Source of the DNA: Pseudomonas benzenivorans | Lineage (GTDB): Bacteria; Pseudomonadota; Gammaproteobacteria; Pseudomonadales; Pseudomonadaceae | Reading direction: 5' to 3' | NCBI RefSeq assembly: GCF_900100495.1 | Contig: NZ_FNCT01000002.1 | Span: 1 to 64,000, forward strand | DNA: 64,000 nt | Part shown: positions 1-7,993 of the stretch, piece by piece | Layout of the letters: each line of letters opens with the position of its first letter | How positions within the stretch are numbered: the stretch's first letter is position 1 | Notes under the pieces: model-generated | Told to the model about the DNA's origin: nothing | Seen by the model: the letters and a program-made list of their open reading frames with translations, nothing else | The model's database searches: none | Made by a program: the position numbers and the translations under genes

Positions 1-2
1 CT

Positions 3-161
3 ATCTATTCACTACAGAAAGCGCAGCAAGCACAAAAAACCAATGCCAAGCCAGCCGAGCTTCGTGCACACAGATTCGCAAATGCAACAGTCTTCGTCAC
101 TGTAGGTGTCATCAGTTACTTTTTTGTAATGCATGTATTTGTTGGTATTGCGCCAGCCTAA
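3..161 (+). CDS. C-terminal fragment of an integron-cassette membrane protein
   Basis: An open frame enters from the left edge and ends at TAA 159-161, giving 52 residues with no start in the window. The stop lies inside the first attC inverse core (156-162), which is typical of cassette genes that end within their attC. The last ~25 residues are hydrophobic (TVFVTVGVISYFFVMHVFVG) and would form one membrane span. Base composition is more AT-rich than the chromosome downstream, as expected of a captured cassette. I do not recognise the family. Confidence 0.55.
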   Translation: MYSLQKAQQAQKTNAKPAELRAHRFANATVFVTVGVISYFFVMHVFVGIAPA

Positions 162-232
162 CAACTGGTTCAAGCCGCTCGCTGCGCTCACTCGGGACCG
201 GCTAAAGCCGGCCCCTTAACCAAACGTTGAGG
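156..232 (+). other. attC1 integron recombination site
   Basis: The inverse core GCCTAAC (156-162) and the core GTTGAGG (226-232) bracket an imperfect palindrome. The L arms are CTGGTTCAAG and CTTAACCAA, and the central stem is CCGGCTAAAGCCGG. It closely resembles attC3 at 2906-2978, as expected of the homogeneous attC family of a Pseudomonas chromosomal integron. The seventh core base is G, not the pyrimidine of the GTTRRRY consensus. Recombination would occur between G226 and T227. Confidence 0.8.
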
Positions 233-309
233 CTGTAGAAAAACCTGCTGCCACCCGATTCGCAGGCTGATAATCTCCAACTCATTCAATCGCAGGGAGG
301 CGCGGGGCG

Positions 310-1830
310 ATGCCTCGGTTCAAGGCCGTTCACAAGGGGCTCAAGCTTCTGCCCATCGACTTCGACAAGCAGTTGCTGCCCGGCACCTTCGAGCACGCCC
401 TGTGCTATTTGGTCGATCACGAACTGGATCTCGCCGACTTCCACGCCCGCTACCGCAACAGCGTCGAGGGCGCACCGGCCTACGACCCGGCCGTGCTGCT
501 GAAGATCGTCCTGCTCGCTTACAGCCGCGGCATTATCAGCAGTCGCCAGATGGAAGCGGCCTGCCGCGAGCATGTGCTGTTCATGGCCATCTCCGGCGAC
601 AGTCAGCCACACTTCACCACCCTCGCGCAGTTCGTCTCCAACATGGGCGAGCTGGCCGCCAAGCTGTTCGCCCAGGTACTCGTGGTCTGCGACCGGCAGG
701 GCCTGATCGGCCGCGAGATGTTCGCCATCGATGGGGTCAAGTTGCCGAGCAATGCCAGCAAGGCCAGGAGCGGCACCCGCGCCGACTTCCTGAGCCAGGC
801 CGAGAAGATGGAGAAGGCCGCCGAGGCGATGATCGAGCGCCAACGCCAATGCGATAAGCGACCCGAGGACGAAGAGGAACGAGTGGCCCGCAAGCTGGAG
901 CGCCTGCAGGCCGATGCCCGCCAGCTACGCGCCTGGCTCAAGGACAACCCCGAGGACCGCAAGGGCGCCAAGGGGCGGATCAACCTGTCCAACCGCACCG
1001 ACAACGAGTCGGCCAAGATGGCCACCGGCAAGGGCGTGATCCAGGGCTATACCGGCGTCGCCACGGTGGACGAGAAGGCGCAGATCATCGTCGAGGCCCA
1101 GGCCCAGGCCCACGGCACCGGGTCGGAACAGGCCCTGCTCGAGCCCGTCATCGACGCCACCAGCCCACTGCGCAACGCCGACACCTGCTACACCGCCGAT
1201 GCCGGCTACCACAGCCGCAAGGCGCTGGAACAACTGGAGGCCGCCGGCATTGCCGCCTTTATTCCCGACAACGGCTACCGCAAGCGTGACGCGCGTTATG
1301 CCGGGCAAGCGCGTCACACCGAGAAACCCGACCCGCTCTGGGACAAGCGCCCCAAGCGCGTCAGCAGCCACTGCTACACCCCAGCCGATTTCCACTTCGA
1401 TCCGTTGCACAAGACCTGCACCTGCCCGGCCGGCAAAACGCTGTACGGCAACGGCAGTCACGGCCTGATCAAGGGCCAGCCGGCGATCAAGTTCAAAGGC
1501 GCGCTGCGCGACTGCCTGAGCTGCCTGCAGCGCAAGCAGTGCCTGCGCACGCCGGAGAAAACCGCCGCGCGCCAGGTGGCGTTCTTGCTGCCGCAGGCCG
1601 AACAGGATAACGCCCTGAGCCGCATGCGCCGACGCATCGACAGCGATACCGGCCGCGCGATGACCACCCGCCGTTTCGCCACCGTGGAACCGGTATTCGG
1701 CAACCTGCGCCACAACAAACGCCTGGACCGCTTCAGCCTGCGTGGACGGGAACGGGTGGATGGCCAGTGGAAGCTCTACTGCGTGACCCACAACATCGAA
1801 AAACTGGCACATCGCGGGGCCTGGTCATGA
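310..1830 (+). CDS. IS1182-family DDE transposase
   Basis: The 506-residue protein is full length for the family and catalyses cut-and-paste movement of its own element. The N-terminal helical DNA-binding part (~1-110) is followed by an RNase-H-like DDE domain. The first Asp is in the FAIDG motif (D141), the second in TADAGYHS, and the Glu in VEPVFGNLRHNK near the C terminus. A Cys-rich stretch with CTCPAG and CLSCLQRKQC lies between the second Asp and the Glu and could bind metal. A ribosome site (GGGAGG, 295-300) precedes the ATG. The frame is intact, so the copy is probably active or recently so. Confidence 0.9.
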   Translation: MPRFKAVHKGLKLLPIDFDKQLLPGTFEHALCYLVDHELDLADFHARYRNSVEGAPAYDPAVLLKIVLLAYSRGIISSRQMEAACREHVLFMAISGDSQPHFTTLAQFVSNMGELAAKLFAQVLVVCDRQGLIGREMFAIDGVKLPSNASKARSGTRADFLSQAEKMEKAAEAMIERQRQCDKRPEDEEERVARKLERLQADARQLRAWLKDNPEDRKGAKGRINLSNRTDNESAKMATGKGVIQGYTGVATVDEKAQIIVEAQAQAHGTGSEQALLEPVIDATSPLRNADTCYTADAGYHSRKALEQLEAAGIAAFIPDNGYRKRDARYAGQARHTEKPDPLWDKRPKRVSSHCYTPADFHFDPLHKTCTCPAGKTLYGNGSHGLIKGQPAIKFKGALRDCLSCLQRKQCLRTPEKTAARQVAFLLPQAEQDNALSRMRRRIDSDTGRAMTTRRFATVEPVFGNLRHNKRLDRFSLRGRERVDGQWKLYCVTHNIEKLAHRGAWS

Positions 1831-1966
1831 AAAGCCGCTCGCAGAAACCCGTCCAGATGCCCCTCACGCCCCCTGTCAAAGCCCGTGAATGGCCAATCAC
1901 TCACCGATACCCCAACAACTCTTATTGCCGGATACGCTCTCAGCTTTTCGAAAAAAGCTCTGTGAG

Positions 1967-2047
1967 CGTTGAGGGTGGGAGTGTTTTTGGGTTTTTTCTA
2001 CAGCTTCGTTAGAGGGCGGGAGTGTTTTTGGGGTTTTTCTACAGCTT
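1967..2047 (+). repeat. Tandem duplication of the IS right end (2 x ~40 bp)
   Basis: Two near-identical units, 1967-2006 and 2007-2047, each run from CGTT through a GGGAGTGTTTTTGGG block to TTTCTACAGCTT. Each ends with the IS inverted repeat. They differ at only a few positions, including GTTGAGGG against GTTAGAGGG at the start. The element therefore has two potential right ends. Confidence 0.7.
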
Positions 2048-2061
2048 CGATAGGCCTTCTG

Positions 2062-2403
2062 ATGGAACCATCTTTGCAGCCGGATGATCCTTTATCGCAA
2101 GTCGTGTTTGTTCACGATTACTTGCAACTCGTCTTCCAAGATTGCGCTTTCGCACTTTACAACCTCGTCACCTACACAGCGGGCGACATTAGCCTCACCC
2201 AAGGTGAGGCCGGCTTTTGTGATGCCTTGGTCTCGCTGATTGAGCAGGCCGCCCGAGTTGAAGTTTTGCCTGGTGAGCTGTCCTTGCACTTTGCAAATGG
2301 CGCGATTGTATCCATTGCAAGCTCAGGTGCAAGCACACGCGGCCCCGAGGCATGGCAGTTTGGTCGGCTTGGCAGTGCAGTTGTCGTGGAGCAGAATGCC
2401 TAA
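2062..2403 (+). CDS. Integron cassette protein of unknown function (113 aa)
   Basis: I do not recognise this family with confidence. I chose ATG 2062 because an upstream extension would read through the IS right end (the TTTTTGGG repeats), which is plainly not protein. The 113 residues are soluble and acidic, with alternating hydrophobic strands and a patch of the form LHFANGAIVSIAS. This suggests a small beta-rich fold resembling DUF6188-type cassette proteins, but that is a weak guess. The stop overlaps the attC2 inverse core, the hallmark of cassette genes. There is no strong ribosome site; the IS may have separated the gene from its original upstream region. Confidence 0.65.
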   Translation: MEPSLQPDDPLSQVVFVHDYLQLVFQDCAFALYNLVTYTAGDISLTQGEAGFCDALVSLIEQAARVEVLPGELSLHFANGAIVSIASSGASTRGPEAWQFGRLGSAVVVEQNA

Positions 2404-2462
2404 CAATTCGAGAGGGACGTCTTTGGCTGCGCCAAATCCGCCCCTCAATTCCGACGTTGGGT
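2398..2462 (+). other. attC2 integron recombination site
   Basis: The inverse core GCCTAAC (2398-2404) and core GTTGGGT (2456-2462) both fit the RYYYAAC and GTTRRRY consensus. The internal arms (AATTCGAGAGGGACG against CGCCCCTCAATTCCGAC) form a shorter, different stem from attC1 and attC3. This cassette was therefore probably acquired from a different attC lineage. It marks the junction between the 113-aa cassette and the thioesterase cassette. Confidence 0.8.
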
Positions 2463-2972
2463 GACAAAACCTAAGGGTGAAGCTGATGAGCGATCTTGAA
2501 AATCTGCAAAAGCTATTCATGAACACTCCTAAGCCCGCGTGCGCTGCCCTTTTACCATTCTCGTTCATAGAGGCAGACTCCGAGAGTGGTGTAGTAAAAG
2601 TTGAATTTGAGCCGCAACCAGCCTTCGGCAATATGTTTGGCAACATACAGGGCGGCTTTGCGGTTGCAATGCTTGATATTCCAATCTCATTCGCCGCCTT
2701 TCTCAAACTGCAGCAGTGGTTACCGACCATAGAAATAAAATCAAGCTTTCTCTCTCCCGCAAAGTTAGGAAAATGCATAGGTGAAGGCCGCATAATCCGC
2801 GCGGGAAAAAGCATTGTGTTTGTTGAGGGCAAGCTGTGGGGGGCGGATGGAAAACTTGCTGTACATGCCACCGCCACTCTGCTGGCCACCTAAATCTGCA
2901 TTGTCACCCAACAAGTCAAGCCGTTCGCTTCGCTCACTGGGACGGGCTAAAGCCCGCCCCTTAGCTTAATCG
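2457..2972 (+). mobile_element. Complete gene cassette carrying a thioesterase gene
   Basis: The cassette starts at TTGGGTG after the attC2 crossover and ends at the G of the attC3 core. Its first bases (GTTGGGTG, 2456-2463) are the exact reverse complement of the attC3 inverse core with its preceding base (CACCCAAC, 2905-2912). That is the diagnostic relation in a cassette that can circularise. It carries a single forward gene filling almost the whole unit. Confidence 0.8.
2486..2893 (+). CDS. PaaI-family hotdog thioesterase (integron cassette)
   Basis: The predicted role is hydrolysis of an acyl- or aryl-CoA thioester in the cytoplasm. The protein (~135 aa) has the single hotdog domain of the PaaI/YbgC group. 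The helix motif GNIQGGFAVAMLD has the Gly-Gly and acidic residue typical of the active site, and a conserved strand region (EIKSSFLSPA) follows. I prefer ATG 2486 over GTG 2477 because AAGGG at 2473-2477 is then spaced correctly as a ribosome site. Base composition is clearly lower in GC than the flanking chromosome, which supports lateral capture. The substrate cannot be read from sequence. Confidence 0.8.
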   Translation: MSDLENLQKLFMNTPKPACAALLPFSFIEADSESGVVKVEFEPQPAFGNMFGNIQGGFAVAMLDIPISFAAFLKLQQWLPTIEIKSSFLSPAKLGKCIGEGRIIRAGKSIVFVEGKLWGADGKLAVHATATLLAT

Positions 2973-2978
2973 TTGAGG
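2906..2978 (+). other. attC3, last attC of the array
   Basis: The inverse core is ACCCAAC (2906-2912) and the core GTTGAGG (2972-2978), with a central stem ACGGGCTAAAGCCCGCC. The arms match attC1 over most of their length. No further attC or cassette follows, and the next gene is on the opposite strand, so this is the end of the array in the window. Confidence 0.8.
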
Positions 2979-3040
2979 CTGCGGACGAACCGGCAACCCA
3001 GCATTGGGGAGGTTGATAACTTCCAGCACCTCCCATCGCC
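2977..3040 (+). mobile_element. Possible decayed IS left end after the last attC
   Basis: The sequence after the attC3 core aligns without gaps to the left end of the IS1182 element (231-293). By hand count about 39 of 63 positions agree, including GGCTG at the start, a shared TGATAA block and ATCGC at the end. Both follow the same ACG/TCG-TTGA core. It could be a relic of a related element, or the ancestral post-array sequence. Confidence 0.35.
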
Positions 3041-3068
3041 TGCTTCGCCGGCCCCCGCCCCCGCCTGG

Positions 3069-4199
3069 CTAGCGCAATCCCTCGACCATCGCCGCCACCA
3101 CGCTCAGCACGTCCTTGCCCAGGCGCATGGAGCGCCGGCCATCCCAGGCGGTGAGCGGGTTGGGGTTGTCGTCGTGGTCCTTGAAGGGCATTTCCAGGGT
3201 GAACGACAGGCAGTCGAATTCCTGCCCCACGGCATTGCAGGCCAGGGTCAGGTTGGCCTGGCCGGGGCCACTGCGGGGATAGCCGTAGGTGGTCTGGAAC
3301 TCGGCGCCGAGCGCCACCAGGCGGCTGCGGAATTCCGCCTCGAGCCTTTCCAGGCGCGGGCTGTAGCCCGGGTTGCCTTCGCAGCCGGCGCTGAACACGT
3401 GGGGGATTTCCTCGTCGCCGTGGATGTCGAGGAACAGGTCGACGCCGACCTGGCGCATCTGTTGCTGAACGAACAGCACCTCGGGGCTCTGCGCCGCGTT
3501 GGCCGACTGCCAGGCGCGGTTGAGGTCCTGGCCGGCGGCGTTGGTGCGCAGGTGGCCGCGCACGGCACCGTCCGGGTTCATGTTCGGCACCAGGTAGAGC
3601 TCGGCCCTGGCCAGCAAGGCGTCCAGCTCGGCGTCGCCGCGTTGCTGCAGGCGTTCGATCAGCCCCTCCATGAACCATTCGGCCATGTGCTCGCCGGGGT
3701 GCTGCTGGGCGATGATCCAGATCTTGCGCGGCGCGGCCGGGTTGCGGCTGACGCGCAGCAGCTGGATGGCGCGCCCTTCGATGCTTTGGCCACTGGCGAA
3801 CAGTTCGGCCCCGGCCTTGCTCAGCGCCTGCTCGATCAGCCAGTCGTGCCGCGCGCGGCTATAGGGCTCGAAATAGGCGAACCAGACCTGTGCCTCGCAC
3901 GGTTCGAGGCTGAAGTCGAGCGCGCCATCGTCGAAGCGGCTGGGCACGCGGAACCAGTTGCGCTGGTCGTAGGAAGCGGCGGCATGGTAACCGTCCCAGG
4001 CCTGGTTATAGGCCGACTGGCCGGCATTGGTCAGGCTGAAGCCGTAGCGCTGGCCGGGAACCAGGCCCTCGACCTTGAAGTGGAACCACTGGAAGTGATG
4101 GCTGGCGAGGTCGGGGCGCATGGCCAGCAGCACCCGCTGCGGGTTGCTGGCGTCGATGACCTCGATATTGCCGCTGTCGAAGTTGGCGCTGATCTGCAT
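3069..4199 (-). CDS. M14-family zinc carboxypeptidase (cytosolic type)
   Basis: The 376-residue protein has an N-terminal beta domain (~1-115) and a C-terminal M14 carboxypeptidase domain, the layout of the cytosolic CCP/AGBL-like subfamily. Zinc ligands are visible as HPGE (H167, E170) and DIHGDEE (H260). The substrate-binding motifs NPDG (208-211) and DLNR (225-228) and the catalytic glutamate in FTLEMPF (E336) are all present. There is no signal peptide, so it should act in the cytoplasm, trimming C-terminal residues from peptides or modified proteins. It lies 95 bp downstream of ybgE on the same strand and might be read from the cyd operon. Confidence 0.85.
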   Translation of the reverse strand: MQISANFDSGNIEVIDASNPQRVLLAMRPDLASHHFQWFHFKVEGLVPGQRYGFSLTNAGQSAYNQAWDGYHAAASYDQRNWFRVPSRFDDGALDFSLEPCEAQVWFAYFEPYSRARHDWLIEQALSKAGAELFASGQSIEGRAIQLLRVSRNPAAPRKIWIIAQQHPGEHMAEWFMEGLIERLQQRGDAELDALLARAELYLVPNMNPDGAVRGHLRTNAAGQDLNRAWQSANAAQSPEVLFVQQQMRQVGVDLFLDIHGDEEIPHVFSAGCEGNPGYSPRLERLEAEFRSRLVALGAEFQTTYGYPRSGPGQANLTLACNAVGQEFDCLSFTLEMPFKDHDDNPNPLTAWDGRRSMRLGKDVLSVVAAMVEGLR

Positions 4200-4294
4200 G
4201 GGCTATCTCACGGGTCTGTCCTGTGCCCGCAAGGATCGCAGTTCCGCCCGCCGGAGGAAACGCCGCAAGCGACATCCCATGCGACGGACGCCGC

Positions 4295-4591
4295 TCAGGG
4301 CAGCTGGGCGCGAAGCAACAGCAGGTAGCCCAGGCCCATCAACAGCCAGGCCAGCAAGGGGTGGAAGACCAGCTGCCAGAGCCATGCGCGCGGGACGAAA
4401 CCGACGCCGTGGACGAAGCCGGCGGCCACGCCCCACATCGCCAGCATCAGCAGGCCGTGGCTGTAGCGCCCTTCGGCATCGAGCATGGCCGCCGGGTGGA
4501 CCAGCAGCACCAGGCTCAGGGGCACGGCCAGCAGCAGGGACAGGGCCCGGCTAGCGGCACGCTGCAGCCAGGGGCGCGCCTCAGTCGTCAC
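4295..4591 (-). CDS. ybgE: Cytochrome bd operon membrane protein YbgE
   Basis: The 98-residue protein has about three membrane spans and matches the cyd operon protein YbgE in size, hydrophobicity and position as the last cyd gene. The start is a GTG at 4591 that overlaps the end of cydX by 11 bp, indicating translational coupling. Its biochemical role is not established in the family; association with the bd oxidase is inferred from the conserved operon. Confidence 0.8.
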   Translation of the reverse strand: MTTEARPWLQRAASRALSLLLAVPLSLVLLVHPAAMLDAEGRYSHGLLMLAMWGVAAGFVHGVGFVPRAWLWQLVFHPLLAWLLMGLGYLLLLRAQLP

Positions 4592-4697
4592 CCAGCGGCT
4601 CTTCGTCGAGGTTCTGGGTGGTTTCCAGCCACAGCGCGTTGATGATGCCGCAGCTGCAGGCGAGCAGTACGCCGAGTATCCAGGTGAAGTACCACAT
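4581..4697 (-). CDS. cydX: Cytochrome bd-I oxidase small subunit CydX
   Basis: This 38-residue protein starts MWYFTWILG and contains the single transmembrane helix and the ALWLE motif typical of CydX. In the family, CydX binds beside CydA and is needed for a stable, active bd-I oxidase. It lies between cydB and ybgE, 26 bp after the cydB stop, and its stop overlaps the ybgE start. It is too short to be called reliably by length alone; motif and position decide it. Confidence 0.9.
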   Translation of the reverse strand: MWYFTWILGVLLACSCGIINALWLETTQNLDEEPLGDD

Positions 4698-4723
4698 GCT
4701 TGTGCTCCTCGATAATGCCCGTG

Positions 4724-5866
4724 TCAGTACAGACCGTGAGGGTTGTCGTCGATCTGCGCGGTGGTGACCTTGCCCCACATCTTCGCGTAGCTCCATAGCG
4801 TGTAGCAGAGGATCAGGGGGACGAAGATGGCGGCGGCGACCAGCATGATGCCCAGGGTCATGCGGCTGGAAACCGCATCCCACACCGTCAGGCTGGAGGC
4901 GGCGTCGAGGCTCGACGGCATGACGAAGGGGAACAGGGCGAACCCCGCGGTGCACAGGGTGCCGACGATCGCCAGGCTGCTGCCGAGGAAGGCCAGGCCG
5001 CCGCGCCATGCGCCGGCACCAGCGAAGGCCAGGACCGCGCCAAGGATGCCGGCGAGCGGGGCCAGCTGGCTCAGCGGATACTGCGCATAGTTGCCCAGCC
5101 AGCCGGGGTTGCCCCGTGCCACCGTCTTGCCCAGCGGGTTGAGCGCGGCGGACGGATCGAAGCCGGAGGTGATGACCAGGCCCTCGATATCGCCCAGCCA
5201 CAGCCACAGGCCGGCACCACAGAAGCTGGCCAGGAACAGCAGCGCCAGGACCAGCGCCGCCTGCCGCGCACGCTGGGCGATGGCGCCCTGGGTGCGCATC
5301 ATCAGCCAGGTGCCGCCGTGCAGGCTGAGCATGCTCAGGCTGACCACCCCGGCGAGCAGGCCGAAGGGGTTGAGCAGTTGCCAGAGGCCACCCTGGTAGC
5401 TGGAGCGCAGGCTGTCGTCGAACTGGAAGGGCACGCCCAGCAGCAGGTTGCCGAAGGCCACGCCGAACACCAGCGAGGGCACCACGCCGCCGACGAACAG
5501 GCCCCAGTCCCAGCTCTGCCGCCAGCGGGTGTTTTCCAGCTTGCTGCGGTAGTCGAAGCCCACCGGGCGCACGAACAGGGCGAACAGCACCAGCAGCAGC
5601 GCCCAGTAGAAGCCGGAGAAGGCTGCCGCGTAGACCAGCGGCCAGGCGGCGAACAGCGCGCCGCCGGCGGTGATCAGCCAGACCTGGTTGCCGTCCCAGT
5701 GCGGCGCGATGGTGTTGATCACCACCCGCCGCTCGTTGTCGCTGCGGCCGACGAAGGGCAGCAGCGCGGCGGCGCCGAGGTCGAATCCATCGGTCAGGGC
5801 GAAGCCGATCAGCAACACGCCGACCAGCACCCACCAGATCAGCTTGAGACTCTCGTAATCGAACAT
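4724..5866 (-). CDS. cydB: Cytochrome bd-I quinol oxidase subunit II (CydB)
   Basis: This is an inner-membrane subunit of the quinol:oxygen oxidoreductase that works at low oxygen. At 380 residues it is almost the length of E. coli CydB. It shares the N-terminal DGFDLG motif, the IAPHWDGNQVWLITAGGALF block around residues 50-72 and the RPVGFDYR motif. Similarity runs to the very end (DDNPHGLY against the RNTHSLY of E. coli). The close match, and the CydX next door, make it a bd-I enzyme and not the cyanide-insensitive CioB common in pseudomonads. The gene follows cydA by 10 bp. Confidence 0.95.
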   Translation of the reverse strand: MFDYESLKLIWWVLVGVLLIGFALTDGFDLGAAALLPFVGRSDNERRVVINTIAPHWDGNQVWLITAGGALFAAWPLVYAAAFSGFYWALLLVLFALFVRPVGFDYRSKLENTRWRQSWDWGLFVGGVVPSLVFGVAFGNLLLGVPFQFDDSLRSSYQGGLWQLLNPFGLLAGVVSLSMLSLHGGTWLMMRTQGAIAQRARQAALVLALLFLASFCGAGLWLWLGDIEGLVITSGFDPSAALNPLGKTVARGNPGWLGNYAQYPLSQLAPLAGILGAVLAFAGAGAWRGGLAFLGSSLAIVGTLCTAGFALFPFVMPSSLDAASSLTVWDAVSSRMTLGIMLVAAAIFVPLILCYTLWSYAKMWGKVTTAQIDDNPHGLY

Positions 5867-5876
5867 GCGGTTCTCC

Positions 5877-7463
5877 TCAGACCAGAGCCGGTTGCGCCGC
5901 AGGCGCTTGCCCGCTCTTGCGCTCGAAGTGATAACGACCGGTATGCAGGCTGCTCGGGCCGAGCCGGGCGAACTTGATCATCAGGTACATCTCGATCACC
6001 AGCAGCAGGCTGTAGAAGGCCAGCAGGGCGATCAGCGACCCCCAGACATCGCCGGCCGAGACGCTGGAGGCGGACAGGTGGGTCGGCAGCACCTCGCCGA
6101 TCGACCAGGGCTGGCGGCCATGCTCGGCCACGTACCAGCCGGTCTGCGCGGCGAGCCAGGGCAGCGGCAGGCTCCACAGGGCCCAGCGCAGCAGCCAGGG
6201 CTTGCTTTCCTCGTTCTTGCGCGCCGAGGCCCAGAAGGCGCAGACGAACAGGGCGAGCATGAGGAAGCCGCTGAGCACCATGATGCGGAAGGTCCAAAAC
6301 AGCGAGGCGACGTCCGGGATGGTGTCCAGCGCGGCCTGCTTGATCTGCGCCTCGCTGGCGTCGACCACGGTCTCGCTGTACTTCTTCAGCAGCAGGCCAT
6401 AGCCGAGGTCCTGTTTCAGCGCATCGAACGCGGCGATATTGGCCTCGCTCTTGTCGCCGGCGCGCAGCGACTGCAGGCGCTCATAGGCGAGCATGCCGTT
6501 GCGGATGCGCCGCTCGTGCTGGTCGATCAGCTGCTTGATCCCGGTGACCTGCTGGTCCAGCGAGCGGGTGGCGATGATGCCCATCGCATAGGGGATCTTC
6601 ACTGCATAGTCGGTGCGCTGCTCGGCCTGGTTGGGCAGGCCGAACAGGGTGAAGGCCGCCGGCGCCTCCTCGGTCTCCCACTCGGCCTCGATGGCCGCCA
6701 GCTTGGTCTTCTGCACGTCGCCGATCTCGTAGCCGGACTCGTCGCCCAGCACGATCACCGAGAGCACCGAGGCCAGGCCGAAGGCCGAGGCGATGGCGAA
6801 GGAACGCCGGGCGAAACCGAGGTCGCGGCGCTTGAGCAGGTACCAGCTGGAGATCGCCAGGACGAACACCGAGCCGGTGACGTAGCCGGCCGCCACGGTA
6901 TGCACGAACTTGACCTGGGCCACCGGGTTGAACAGCAGCTCGCCGAAGCTGGTCAGCTCCATGCGCATGGTCTCGAAGTTGAACTCGGCGCCCACCGGGT
7001 TCTGCATCCAGCCGTTGGCGATGAGGATCCACAGCGCCGACATGTTCGAGCCGATCGCCACCAGCCAGGTCACCGCCAGGTGCTGCAGCTTGGACAGGCG
7101 GTCCCAGCCGAAGAAGAACAGGCCGATGAAGGTCGATTCGAGGAAGAACGCCATCAGCCCCTCGATGGCCAGCGGCGCGCCGAAGATGTCGCCGACGTAG
7201 TGGCTGTAGTAGGCCCAGTTGGTACCGAACTGGAACTCCATGGTCAGCCCGGTGGTGACGCCGAGGGCGAAGTTGATGCCGAACAGCTTGCCCCAGAAGC
7301 GGGTCATGTCCTGGTACACCTGCTTGCCGGTCATCACGTAGACCGACTCCATGATCGCCAGCAGGAAGGCCAGGCCCAGGGTCAGCGGCACGAACAGGAA
7401 GTGGTACATGGCGGTCATGGCGAACTGCAGGCGGGACAGATCGACGACGGTTTCCGAGATCAT
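5877..7463 (-). CDS. cydA: Cytochrome bd-I quinol oxidase subunit I (CydA)
   Basis: This is the catalytic haem-bearing subunit (528 aa): it oxidises quinol and reduces oxygen to water, contributing to the proton gradient. The b595 ligand lies in TAMYHF (H21) and the b558 ligand in VKFVH. The quinol (Q) loop with [15 protein letters not shown] is present, including the long C-terminal Q-loop insertion of the E. coli class. I chose ATG 7463 because E. coli alignment starts there. It overlaps the cydP stop as ATGA, and the longer frame upstream overlaps cydP. The high oxygen affinity of bd-I enzymes suggests induction when oxygen is scarce. Confidence 0.95.
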   Translation of the reverse strand: MISETVVDLSRLQFAMTAMYHFLFVPLTLGLAFLLAIMESVYVMTGKQVYQDMTRFWGKLFGINFALGVTTGLTMEFQFGTNWAYYSHYVGDIFGAPLAIEGLMAFFLESTFIGLFFFGWDRLSKLQHLAVTWLVAIGSNMSALWILIANGWMQNPVGAEFNFETMRMELTSFGELLFNPVAQVKFVHTVAAGYVTGSVFVLAISSWYLLKRRDLGFARRSFAIASAFGLASVLSVIVLGDESGYEIGDVQKTKLAAIEAEWETEEAPAAFTLFGLPNQAEQRTDYAVKIPYAMGIIATRSLDQQVTGIKQLIDQHERRIRNGMLAYERLQSLRAGDKSEANIAAFDALKQDLGYGLLLKKYSETVVDASEAQIKQAALDTIPDVASLFWTFRIMVLSGFLMLALFVCAFWASARKNEESKPWLLRWALWSLPLPWLAAQTGWYVAEHGRQPWSIGEVLPTHLSASSVSAGDVWGSLIALLAFYSLLLVIEMYLMIKFARLGPSSLHTGRYHFERKSGQAPAAQPALV

Positions 7464-7663
7464 CTCGGGTTCTCCTCGGCAAGGGGGGATGCGGTTGAGC
7501 GGCCCAGCAGGTGCTGGCCGGTTTTGAGGTCGCCATCGACTGGGACGGTCGGCGCGTCGAACCAGAGCGTCTTGATGCCCAGCAGCAGGACCAGCTTGAC
7601 CAGCAGGATCAGGCCGATCTCTTTCGCCAGGCGGTGCTTGAGGAAATCGAAGGGGGCTGGCAT
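7460..7663 (-). CDS. cydP: Cytochrome oxidase putative small subunit CydP
   Basis: The 67-residue protein has one N-terminal transmembrane helix ([19 protein letters not shown]) after a basic FLKHRL segment, the pattern of the CydP family. CydP genes sit immediately before cydA in many proteobacteria and are thought to assist bd oxidase assembly or activity. The stop overlaps the cydA start by four bases, so the two are translationally coupled. It is the first gene of the cydP-A-B-X-ybgE operon. Confidence 0.85.
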   Translation of the reverse strand: MPAPFDFLKHRLAKEIGLILLVKLVLLLGIKTLWFDAPTVPVDGDLKTGQHLLGRSTASPLAEENPR

Positions 7664-7716
7664 GACCGATACTCAGTGGGGTATCGGCATTTTTTGCGCG
7701 CCACAGTCGGCCACCA

Positions 7717-7730
7717 TTGATCCAGCGCAA
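7717..7730 (-). promoter_or_regulatory. Possible ANR/FNR-type half-perfect site before cydP
   Basis: TTGATCCAGCGCAA matches the ANR consensus TTGAT-N4-ATCAA at 7 of 10 positions (a perfect left half and a weak right half). It lies 54-67 bp upstream of the cydP start, compatible with a class II activator position. Known cyd operons are oxygen-responsive. The match is weak and could be chance. The rest of 7664-7993 shows no gene. Confidence 0.3.
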
Positions 7731-7993
7731 GGAAAACCGCATTGCCCGCTGCGGCGAAGCGGCGCAGCCGCGGCATGCGGCCGGAGCGGCCATGGCGGGC
7801 TGCCGGGCGTCGCCTGGCTCTCGGTGTCGGGCAACTTGCCGGTGCTTATGGGGTCTTTTACTGTCCGCTGCCAGCGAAACGCTGCCCATTGCGCCCGAAT
7901 AGCCGGCGTCAGGGCGGCAGCCGGGCGCTGCCGGCGAATCCATTCATACAGCGGCGCGACGCAAACGACCGGCCGCCAACAGGAACCCCGACC

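Larger units (their letters stand above)
231..2047 (+). mobile_element. IS1182-family insertion sequence inside the integron array
   Basis: The element holds one transposase gene. Its left end, GGCTGTAGAAAAACC (231-245), is matched inverted at the right by GGTTTTTCTACAGC (ending 2045), with a second copy ending 2004. It sits directly on the core of attC1. Just before the right end is an AT-flanked palindrome (AGCTTTTCGAAAAAAGCT, 1942-1959) that could be a terminator. No clear target duplication is visible, so the exact ends are uncertain by a few bases. The intervening non-coding part (1831-2061) holds nothing else. Confidence 0.75.

Noticed and set aside
1969..2061. N-terminal extension of the cassette gene through the IS right end
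   Set aside because: The extension translates the tandem TTTTTGGG inverted-repeat units, so a start inside the IS is unlikely to be the native one. The ATG at 2062 is preferred.
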